A stretch of 64,000 nt of DNA, from the NCBI RefSeq assembly GCF_025506355.1, contig NZ_JANZYP010000036.1:1-64000 (forward strand), written 5' to 3'. The notes beneath the pieces are model-generated. The model was given only the letters and a program-made list of their open reading frames with translations. It was not told the DNA's origin and did not search any database. Below are positions 57,817 to 64,000 of this stretch, one piece after another. The stretch's first letter is position 1. Each line of letters begins with the position of its first letter. The stretch comes from Sphaerisporangium corydalis. GTDB taxonomy: Bacteria > Actinomycetota > Actinomycetes > Streptosporangiales > Streptosporangiaceae. Made by a program: the position numbers and the translations under genes.

Positions 57817-58203
57817 TCAGGCGGTCGGGCCGGCGACGCCGATCGTGTTGCCCTCGGGGTCGGTGAAGTGCCCGACCGTGAAGGCACCGGACCGCGGTTC
57901 TGGGCCCATCAGGCGCTTTCCTCCGAGGTCCTCGGCCTGGCGGAGGGCGTCCCCGACGTCGGGGACGCCCACGTAGAACAGGACCTGGGGCTCGTGGTCG
58001 CGGCCGCCGCCGACACCGCCGTTGATGCCGCCCCCGTCGCCGGTCGTGCTCCCGTCCACGAATCCGTACGAACCCGGTTCCGAGACCTTCTCGCTGACCG
58101 TGTCGCCCACCCGGAACTCCCAGCCGAACAGCTCCCCGTAGTAGCCGCGGAGCCTCGCGGGATCCGTCCCGATGATCTCAAAATGCACAACCGCTCGACC
58201 CAT
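57817..58203 (-). CDS. VOC-family (glyoxalase-like) protein
   Basis: 128 aa, two beta-alpha-beta-beta-beta modules of the vicinal-oxygen-chelate fold: VVHFEIIGTDPARLRGYYGELFGWEF opens the first, VLFYVGVPDVGDALRQAEDLGGKRL the second, and FTDPEGNTIGVAG ends it. H and E metal positions (VHFEI; DPEGN) are partly present. A Gly/Asp-rich loop (TTGDGGGINGGVGGG) sits between modules. Members act in antibiotic resistance, glyoxal detoxification or isomerisation; none can be chosen. It is upstream of and co-directional with the YCII gene, 104 bp away. Confidence 0.88.
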   Translation of the reverse strand: MGRAVVHFEIIGTDPARLRGYYGELFGWEFRVGDTVSEKVSEPGSYGFVDGSTTGDGGGINGGVGGGRDHEPQVLFYVGVPDVGDALRQAEDLGGKRLMGPEPRSGAFTVGHFTDPEGNTIGVAGPTA

Positions 58204-58357
58204 GACCTGTCCTGCCTCTCTGTCACCGGCGCCTCGGCGGCGCCCGCGGGGACCTCTGGCCGGCCCCTCACAGCACAAGTCGGAACCAGAATCCCGATCT
58301 CGACACCGGCCGCCGGATTCATCCGAGACCAGGCGACAGGGCGTAGGACGGACCGGT

Positions 58358-60754
58358 CTAGTAGTGCTCCCATTCGGAGACGTGCGGGTCGGGCGGGCGG
58401 GGGAGGCCGATCTGGTCGGCCAGCGCCCGCGCGCGGGCGTGCAGGGGGTGACCGTCGCCGAGCGCCGGGCGGCCGTGGGCCAGCGAGGTGCGGCACAGCA
58501 GCGGCGCCAGGAGCTCGCCCGCGGGCCCGGGGTCGCGGGAACCGGCACGCGCCGCCTCGTCGTAGGCGTACTGGAGCAGCACCAGATGGGTAGGGTCGAG
58601 CCCGTGCGCGGCCCGCACGCCGGGCGCGGGCACGCCCAGCAGCTCGGCGGCGCGGGCCTCCAGCATCAGCGTGCGGGCCTGGCCCGGCGGGTCGTCGGCC
58701 GAGGCGTGCTCGGCCCCCCGCACCTCCCTGAGCAGGCGCATCGCCGAAGCCCCGTCGCCGGTCGCCAGCAGCAGCTCGCTCACGTCCCGCCGCAACGCCA
58801 GCGCCAGCGGGTCGGCAGGGGAGGCGGGGCCGGGGATGAGGTCGCACAGGGCACGAAGGGCCGTCATCGCCTCCTCGGGCCCGTCCAGGGCCGCGCGGGC
58901 CAGGGCCAGGGCGCGGCGCGCCGCGAGCGAGAGGCGGAACGACACCGCGCCGGCGAACCACTCGCCGGTGACCACCGCGCCCTCCAGCGTGTCCACTGCC
59001 GCGCCGGGGTCGCCGAGGGCGAGGTGGACCCGTGCCAGCAACACCTTGTCGTACTGCGGCCAGTAGCCGGTGGCGACGAGCCTGCCCCGGCGGTACTGGC
59101 GGGCGTCCTCGACGTGGTGGCGCGCCTCGGCGGGGTGGCCCGCCGCGAGGAGCGCCTCGGCGAGCGACACCCGGGCGCCGGCCGTGCTGACGTTGTCGAC
59201 CCCGCCGAGGCGGTCGCGCCGGTCGGCGACGATCTCCTCCGCCGCGACCACCGCCTCCACGACCCGCCCGGCCCGGCTCAGCGCCCGGACGCGCACCTCC
59301 GCGCTCAGCGTCACCCGGCGCCAGTGCGCGTCCCCCTCCCGCGGCGCCGGAACCGACGCCGGAATCGACGCCGGAATCGACGCCGGGACCGGGGCCGATG
59401 CCGATGCCGCGGCGGCGGCCCTGCGGTCGGTGTAGGTCTCGTCGATGACGCTCAGGGCCTGACGCGGGCGGCCCTCGGCGATGAGGACGTCCGCGATGTT
59501 GTGCCGGGCCCGCAGCTCGTACGACCGGGCCTCCTTCTTGTCGAATGCGGCCAGCCCGCCTTCGGTGACCGACGCGGCCAGCTCGTAGGCGGCGCGGGCG
59601 CCGCGCAGGTCCCCGAAGCGGAGCAGGGCGATGCCGTGCCGGGTGGCCGCGTCGCACAGCGCGCGCAGGTCGGTGTGCTCGCCGGGCCGTGTCCCGCCCG
59701 GCCGTCCGGCGGCGGTGTCCCAGCCGGTCAGCTCGCACAGCGCCCCGACCGCCCTGGCCCCCTCACGGCCGGCCCGCGCGTGGAGCGTTCCCGCCTCCAG
59801 GAGCGAGCGCAGCACCGCCACCTGCGCGGAGGCCTCCGCGCGCGGGTCGGTGCCGCGCCGCCGGACCGCCGCGAGGCTGAGCTCGGCGCTGTGCAGGTCG
59901 CCGATCCAGCCGCCGGCCAGCAACTTCAGCCCGCGCTCGAACCAGTACGCGGTCAGCGCCGCGGCCTGCCGCCCGACCGGGCAGTACGGGTCGCCGAGGA
60001 AGGCGCGGAAGGTCAGGTCAGACAGCAGCGCCGCGTTGTCGGCGGCCCAGCCGGCCGGCGGCTCGGTCACGGCCCGCGCCGCCGCCGAAAGGACCGGTTC
60101 GAGCGCGCCGGCGAACACCGTGAGGCGTCCCGCCCAGGCGGCGGACGCGACCCGGCCGAGCGGGGTGGCGGGCCAGACCGGAGGGCGCGGCGCCGCGCCC
60201 GTGGTGCGCGCCTTCTTCTCGGAGGTGGAGATGTCGCCGATGCCCCGTCCCACCTGGGCCATGAGGAAGCCCTCGGCCCGCTGGAACCGGCAGATCTCCG
60301 TGAGCGCGCCGGTGACCAGCGCCCGCGCCTCCTCGACGGACCCGGCCGACGGCCCGATCATGAACGGCCACCCCGTGGGCGACGTGACCATGGGCGACGC
60401 GTCCGTGGACGATGTGACCGTGGGCGACGTAATCGTGGGCGACGCGTCCGCGGACGGCCCGCGCGTGGACGGTGTAGGCGCGGGAGACGTGCCCGTGGGA
60501 TGACCGGCCGCTTCCAGGTGGAGTTCGAAGGCGTGCAGGGCGGCGAGCGCGACCAGGACGCGGCGGCTCTTGACCTCGTTGTAGAGCCAGACGGCGCTGC
60601 GGCCGCCCGCCGGGGCGCCGTCGTCGCGCCGCACGTCGGTGAGCCGCACCTCGGCGGCCACCTGCTCGGTGCGGGCCTGGTGGTAGGGGACGTGGCTGAG
60701 CACGGCCGCGCCCGCGGCCCCGATCGCGCGTAACCGTTTCTCCCGGGCGAGCAT
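58358..60754 (-). CDS. Large TPR-type protein with TetR-like N-terminus (paralogue 2)
   Basis: Unrecognised 798-aa homologue of the protein at 50657-52810. The TetR-like head is LRAIGAAGAAVLSHVPYHQA...SAVWLYNEVKSRRVLVALAAL. Residues about 85-130 are an extra low-complexity insert of five-residue units (ASPTI/TSPTV type) that paralogue 1 lacks. The long TPR-like body follows (EASAQVAVLRSLLEAGTLHA; ELRARHNIADVLIAEGRP), with a second small repeat PASIPASIPASVPA near 450-470. ATG 60754 has GAGGAGG 9 nt upstream. The two genes share direction and flank about 5.5 kb of other genes, so they are a dispersed duplication. It is divergent from the RES-domain gene. Confidence 0.75.
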   Translation of the reverse strand: MLAREKRLRAIGAAGAAVLSHVPYHQARTEQVAAEVRLTDVRRDDGAPAGGRSAVWLYNEVKSRRVLVALAALHAFELHLEAAGHPTGTSPAPTPSTRGPSADASPTITSPTVTSSTDASPMVTSPTGWPFMIGPSAGSVEEARALVTGALTEICRFQRAEGFLMAQVGRGIGDISTSEKKARTTGAAPRPPVWPATPLGRVASAAWAGRLTVFAGALEPVLSAAARAVTEPPAGWAADNAALLSDLTFRAFLGDPYCPVGRQAAALTAYWFERGLKLLAGGWIGDLHSAELSLAAVRRRGTDPRAEASAQVAVLRSLLEAGTLHARAGREGARAVGALCELTGWDTAAGRPGGTRPGEHTDLRALCDAATRHGIALLRFGDLRGARAAYELAASVTEGGLAAFDKKEARSYELRARHNIADVLIAEGRPRQALSVIDETYTDRRAAAAASASAPVPASIPASIPASVPAPREGDAHWRRVTLSAEVRVRALSRAGRVVEAVVAAEEIVADRRDRLGGVDNVSTAGARVSLAEALLAAGHPAEARHHVEDARQYRRGRLVATGYWPQYDKVLLARVHLALGDPGAAVDTLEGAVVTGEWFAGAVSFRLSLAARRALALARAALDGPEEAMTALRALCDLIPGPASPADPLALALRRDVSELLLATGDGASAMRLLREVRGAEHASADDPPGQARTLMLEARAAELLGVPAPGVRAAHGLDPTHLVLLQYAYDEAARAGSRDPGPAGELLAPLLCRTSLAHGRPALGDGHPLHARARALADQIGLPRPPDPHVSEWEHY
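60372..60500 (-). repeat. 15-bp coding minisatellite in TPR paralogue 2
   Basis: About eight degenerate copies of GTGGGCGACGYGWCC (plus-strand reading), encoding five-residue Ser/Thr/Pro/Ala-rich units on the minus strand. They insert a flexible linker between the TetR-like head and the helical body, at a site where paralogue 1 has none. Confidence 0.75.
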
Positions 60755-61108
60755 CGGTCCCGACCTCCTCGATCAAGATCGAACTCTTGTCCCTCCACGC
60801 TAGTGAGGGGGTGAAGGACAGGCAAGACCCGGTAGTGGAGCGAACACTGTTAAACGACGGCTCCAAATCGAGTGCTGGCTACAGTACCGCCTTTCGGTGC
60901 CGGTCCGAGGCGAGATCAGCCGTCCGGACCGGGCCATCGGCGGCCGCCTTCCGCCCGAAGATTACGGTCCGCCCGCGCGTGGTCCCCATTTGAAATGGGT
61001 CGCCCGCCTTAATCTGAATATCCAATCCATTTATGAAATGATGTAGCTCACTACGAAATATCCTGCGGTCGTGATCTCCGAGGTCAGGGCCGCAGGGGCT
61101 GAGGCGTG
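60755..61108. other. Divergent 354-bp promoter region, partly AT-rich
   Basis: No gene is visible. The half next to the TPR paralogue is GC-rich with a CCCTC...GAGGG dyad near 60795-60813; the half next to the RES gene (about 61005-61065) is AT-rich, containing GAATATCCAATCC, TTTATGAAATGATG and the dyad GTAG-CTCA-CTAC. It is presumably the promoter area of both divergent genes. I could not fix -10/-35 boxes. Confidence 0.5.
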
Positions 61109-61849
61109 ATGCCGGGCACCGTGCCGCCGCCCCGCTACGCGGGCCAGCCGAACCGGACCGTCCTGCCGCCCGGCACCCGGCTGTGGCGGGTCCACTACCG
61201 TTCGGTGGCGCCCGACGCCTTCACCCGGCCCCGCGCCGAGGCGTTCTTCGGCGGCGGGCGTTTCGACGGCACGGCGGCGGGCGACCCGTACGACTTCTAC
61301 TACGCCGGCCTCGACGCCTCCACGGCCCTGGCCGAGGTGTTCCTGCGCGACCTGACCTTCGGGGCCGACGGCATGCGGGTCCTGCCGCACGCGACCGTGG
61401 CGCACCGCCGGGCCAGCCTGCTCCGCACCGTGGCGCCGCTGCGCCTGATCAGCCTGGTCACCGGCCCCGACCTGGCCGCCGTCGCCCAGGACGACTGGCT
61501 CGTGCACGCCGACGCGCACGAGTACCCGAAGACCCGCCGCTGGGCCCAGTGGATGCGCGGGCAGGCCCCCTGGGCGCAGGGGCTCGTGTGGTCCTCCAAG
61601 CGCGACGCGGGCAAGAAGGCGCTGGTGCTGTTCGGCGACCGCCTGGCGGGCGGCGCGCTGAGCGCATCGCCCGCCGCGTTCGTCGACCTCGACGCCCCGG
61701 CCGGCACGGCCTGGGTCAACGCGACCCTGGCCCCCTACCGGACCGTCGTCGCCTCCCCGCGCGTCGCGCGCCGCCCGGTGGCCCGTACCCGCGCGGGCGC
61801 CCGCCGCCGGCGCGGGACCGCGTGCCGGGTCATCCGCGACCAGGCGTGA
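61109..61849 (+). CDS. RES-domain protein (NAD-degrading toxin-like)
   Basis: 246 aa. A RES domain spans about residues 15-185: RLWRVHYRS (conserved Arg), GGGRFDGTA, YYAGLDASTALAEVFLRD (conserved Glu) and a later serine region. Known RES proteins such as MbcT and ParT degrade or modify NAD+ and are toxins neutralised by an adjacent Xre/MbcA antitoxin. No antitoxin is encoded next to this gene. The C-terminal 35 residues are Arg-rich and unlike the family. ATG 61109 or GTG 61106 starts it after GAGG. It is convergent with, and overlaps by 20 bp, the egtD gene. An antitoxin-free RES enzyme or an orphan toxin are both possible. Confidence 0.8.
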   Translation: MPGTVPPPRYAGQPNRTVLPPGTRLWRVHYRSVAPDAFTRPRAEAFFGGGRFDGTAAGDPYDFYYAGLDASTALAEVFLRDLTFGADGMRVLPHATVAHRRASLLRTVAPLRLISLVTGPDLAAVAQDDWLVHADAHEYPKTRRWAQWMRGQAPWAQGLVWSSKRDAGKKALVLFGDRLAGGALSASPAAFVDLDAPAGTAWVNATLAPYRTVVASPRVARRPVARTRAGARRRRGTACRVIRDQA

Positions 61850-62864
61850 GCGCGCGGGCCTTGCGCCGCTTTTCGGGGACCAGCGCCAGGACCAGCGCGA
61901 AGTCGCGCGCCGGGTCGGTGTACCAGCGGCTCACCGTGAACCCCGCGCGTATCAGCTCCTCCTCCAGCCGGTACCGGTGGAACTTGGTGCTGATCTCGGT
62001 GCGCATCTCCTCGCCGGCCCGGAAGCCGACCGTCAGGCCGAGTTCGGTGAACACGACCCGCATCGGGCGGCTCGCCCGCAGCCGCATCTCGATCCGGTGC
62101 AGCCGCCCGTCGTACAGCGCCACGTGCTCGAACGCCTGGGGCGCGAAGTCCGCGCCGAGTTCGCGGTTCATCACGCTCAGCACGTTGCGGTTGAACGCGG
62201 CCGTCACCCCGGCGGCGTCGTCGTAGGCGGCCACCAGGCGCCCGGTGTCCTTGACCAGGTCAGCCCCGAGCAGGAGGCCGTCGCCGGGGGACAGGGTGCC
62301 GCGCAGCTCCTCGAGGAAGTACGCCCTGGCCTCGTGGTCGAGGTTGCCGACGGTGCCGCCGAGGAACGCGACCAGCCGCCTGCCGACGCGCGGCAGCCGG
62401 GCGAGATGCCGCTCGAAGTCGGCGCAGACCGCCCAGATCGCCAGCCCCGGGTAGGCGTCGGCGACCCGGTGCGCCGCCTGCTCCAGGGTGGCCGCGTCCA
62501 CGTCGACCGGCGAGTACGCTTTCAGCGTCCCGGCCGAGGTCAGCGCGTCCAGGAGCAGCACGGTCTTCTCGCTGGTGCCCGAGCCGAGCTCGACCAGCGT
62601 CTCGGGGCGGGCGATCGTGGCGATCTCGGCGGCGTGCTCGCGCAGGATGGCCAGCTCGCACCGCGTCGGATAGTACTCGGGCAGCCGCGTGATCTGGGAG
62701 AACAGCTCGCTCCCTGCGGCGTCGTAGAACCATTTGGGCGGCAGCCACTTGGGCGTCGCGGTCAGCCCGGCGCGCACGTCGTCGGCCAGGGCCCTGCGCA
62801 GGTGGCCGGGGCCCAGGTGGTTGACCGTGTACAGGAACGGCAGCGGGATCTGGGTGACGGACAC
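61830..62864 (-). CDS. egtD: L-histidine N-alpha-methyltransferase EgtD
   Basis: SAM-dependent enzyme that trimethylates histidine to hercynine in ergothioneine synthesis, 344 aa. Marks: PPKWFYDAAGSELFSQITRLPEYYPTR opening in full, SAM motif VELGSGTSEKTVLLLDAL, FLGGTVGNLD, GADLVKDTGRLVAAYDDAAGVTAAFN and NRELGADF, and the C-terminal TEISTKFHRYRLEEEL with RDFALVLA. GTG 62864 has AGGAGG 5 nt upstream. It is third in the minus-strand run egtB-egtC-egtD, 53 nt after egtC. Confidence 0.93.
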   Translation of the reverse strand: MSVTQIPLPFLYTVNHLGPGHLRRALADDVRAGLTATPKWLPPKWFYDAAGSELFSQITRLPEYYPTRCELAILREHAAEIATIARPETLVELGSGTSEKTVLLLDALTSAGTLKAYSPVDVDAATLEQAAHRVADAYPGLAIWAVCADFERHLARLPRVGRRLVAFLGGTVGNLDHEARAYFLEELRGTLSPGDGLLLGADLVKDTGRLVAAYDDAAGVTAAFNRNVLSVMNRELGADFAPQAFEHVALYDGRLHRIEMRLRASRPMRVVFTELGLTVGFRAGEEMRTEISTKFHRYRLEEELIRAGFTVSRWYTDPARDFALVLALVPEKRRKARALTPGRG

Positions 62865-62917
62865 GCGAGCCTCCTGGGGTGGCGGTGGACTGGTGGCGGT
62901 GGATCGCCGGTGGCGGA

Positions 62918-63628
62918 TCACAGGGGCTGGATCCGCACGCCGTCGGGCGTGGCCAGGACCAGGTGCCGATCGGGCACGGCGTCCCAGCCGGGCCGGTCGT
63001 CCAGCGGTTCGCTGGCGAGCAGGACGCCGTCGCCGCAGCGCAGGAACAGGGTCTCGTTCCAGGCGGTGGCCGCGACCGCGTCTCCGTCGGTGACCAGCAG
63101 GTTCAGCCGGGCGACGGGGTCGCCCTTCGCCGCGTGCACGACCACGCCGGCCACGGCGTCGTCCAGCGCGCCGCCCTCGGCGAGCCGCCCGAACACCGCC
63201 GACGCCAGCCACGCCGAGTCGCAGGCGCTCTCGGGCTCGCGACCGCCCGCCGGCGGCTCGACCGCCGCGCGCGCCACCCGCCCGTTGTGGCTGAGCAGCC
63301 ATCTGCCGTCGGTGAACGGGGCGGTGGCCGACTCCTCGAGCGGCATGCCGGGGCTCGCCGAGCGCACGGCCGCCATCAGGCACGACGACCGCGCGACCGA
63401 GGCCAGGCCGGGCAGGTTCGCGTCCGCCCAGATCGGGATGGCGCGGCGGTAGCGCACCGGCTCCTCGCGCGCCGGGTCGTACCAGCCGACCCCGAAGCCG
63501 TCGGCGTTGACGGTGCCGCACCGCTGGAGGCGGGGCGCGTAGGACTGCGCGACCAGGCCGTGCCCGGGCTCCTGGAGCAGCGACGCGAGCGTGCGGGGGG
63601 TGCCCAGCCACGCCGCGTGCCGGCACAC
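62918..63628 (-). CDS. egtC: Ergothioneine amidohydrolase EgtC (class II glutamine amidotransferase fold)
   Basis: N-terminal-nucleophile hydrolase removing glutamate from the gamma-glutamyl-hercynyl-cysteine sulfoxide intermediate, 236 aa. The chain starts M-C, so C2 becomes the nucleophile after Met removal; RHAAWLGTPRTL, NADGFGVGWYD, FTDGRWLLSHNGRVA and ESACDSAWLASAVFG fit the family. GTG 63628 has GAGGAG 6 nt upstream and directly abuts the egtB stop codon, so the genes are coupled. Confidence 0.93.
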   Translation of the reverse strand: MCRHAAWLGTPRTLASLLQEPGHGLVAQSYAPRLQRCGTVNADGFGVGWYDPAREEPVRYRRAIPIWADANLPGLASVARSSCLMAAVRSASPGMPLEESATAPFTDGRWLLSHNGRVARAAVEPPAGGREPESACDSAWLASAVFGRLAEGGALDDAVAGVVVHAAKGDPVARLNLLVTDGDAVAATAWNETLFLRCGDGVLLASEPLDDRPGWDAVPDRHLVLATPDGVRIQPL

Positions 63629-64000
63629 CTAGGACTCCTCCGGGGCGGCCGTGCGCGCGCAGCGGAACCCCGCGAAGATCTGCCGCCGCTCCGGCCGGTC
63701 CCAGTTGCGGAAGGTCGTGCGTACCGCCGTCGGGTGCGTGGCCCACGAGCCGCCGCGCAGCACCCGGTAGGTCCTGCCGAAGAACACCTCGCTGTACTCG
63801 CGGTAGGGGAAGCTGCGGAAACCGGGATAGGGCAGGAACCACGAATCCGTCCACTCCCACACGTCTCCCACCATCTGCTCGGCCCCGTAGGCGCTCGCCC
63901 CGCCGGGGAAGGCGCCCGCGGGGGCCGGCCGGGACGCCTGGTGCCCGAGGTTGGCGTGCCGCGCCGCCGGGTCCTGGTCGCCCCACGGGTAGCGGCGCGC
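63629..64000 (-). CDS. egtB: Ergothioneine sulfoxide synthase EgtB, C-terminal part (cut by window edge)
   Basis: Only the last 123 codons are in view; the gene continues past 64000. The frame reads [20 protein letters not shown], then [20 protein letters not shown], then [20 protein letters not shown] and GFRCARTAA, the FGE/sulfatase-modifying C-terminal domain of EgtB. EgtB is the iron enzyme that joins gamma-glutamylcysteine or cysteine to hercynine with O2. The complete enzyme would also have a DinB-like N-terminal domain upstream of the window. With egtC and egtD it forms an ergothioneine operon; egtA would be expected further upstream, and egtE is not in the window. Confidence 0.92.
   Translation of the reverse strand, partial: ARRYPWGDQDPAARHANLGHQASRPAPAGAFPGGASAYGAEQMVGDVWEWTDSWFLPYPGFRSFPYREYSEVFFGRTYRVLRGGSWATHPTAVRTTFRNWDRPERRQIFAGFRCARTAAPEES

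Noticed and set aside
50657-60754. Composite transposon or integrated island bounded by the two TPR paralogues
   Set aside because: The genes are in the same orientation but clearly diverged, with no transposase, integrase, terminal inverted repeats or tRNA-type attachment site.

Overview
The window is chromosomal DNA of a high-GC Gram-positive actinomycete. The signs are very GC-rich coding sequence with strong third-position G/C bias, frequent GTG and some TTG starts preceded by GGAGG-type ribosome sites, AfsR/SARP- and LAL-type giant regulators, a PknG signalling locus and ergothioneine genes. A Streptosporangiales-like host (Actinomadura/Nonomuraea type) is my guess, but no rRNA or other taxonomic marker is present. 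I saw no tRNA, CRISPR array, transposase or phage gene.

Layout. (1) 10-9536: a secreted esterase divergent from a Liv-type ABC importer (two ATPases, lipoprotein, two permeases), then a 3-hydroxybutyrate-dehydrogenase-like SDR and a GAF/PucR-type activator. Together they look like a pathway that cuts an external ester polymer or oligomer, imports the hydroxy acid and oxidises it. A 48-nt poly-C run interrupts this operon. (2) 9829-24035: a LacI regulator, then three very large ATPase regulators (SARP-NB-ARC-TPR, LAL-LuxR, BTAD-AAA). They flank a catalytically degenerate 5-hydroxyisourate-hydrolase-like protein and a 2-isopropylmalate synthase. (3) 24141-25437: a TTA-containing Era-like GTPase with a small partner, closed by a hairpin. 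(4) 25679-34624: an expanded PknG locus (coiled-coil protein, PknG kinase, PP2C phosphatase, VWA protein, FHA protein, GlnX-like membrane protein, GlnH-like lipoprotein), almost all overlapping or touching and closed by a strong hairpin. Three of its proteins share zinc ribbons.

(5) 34833-40272: a catabolic cluster (amidohydrolase, TIGR04076-like protein, flavin-dependent LLM oxidoreductase, a hydrolase fused to a dehydroquinase-like domain), then an AsnC regulator divergent from tryptophan 2,3-dioxygenase. (6) 40363-46758: an XRE-cupin regulator divergent from a three-subunit molybdenum aldehyde/xanthine-type oxidoreductase and a FUSC exporter. (7) 46803-50626: a taurine/sulfonate-type ABC importer plus a TauD-like dioxygenase. 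(8) 50657-60754: two paralogous large proteins with a TetR-like N-terminus and helical-repeat body. They enclose a macro-domain protein, a TauD/TfdA-like oxygenase, a HExxH protein, and YCII and VOC proteins. This stretch is rich in minisatellites. (9) 61109-64000: a RES-domain protein convergent with egtD-egtC-egtB, the last cut by the window edge.

Coordinates of starts are my choices from ribosome sites and family alignment. Functions rest on motifs read by eye, without database searches.
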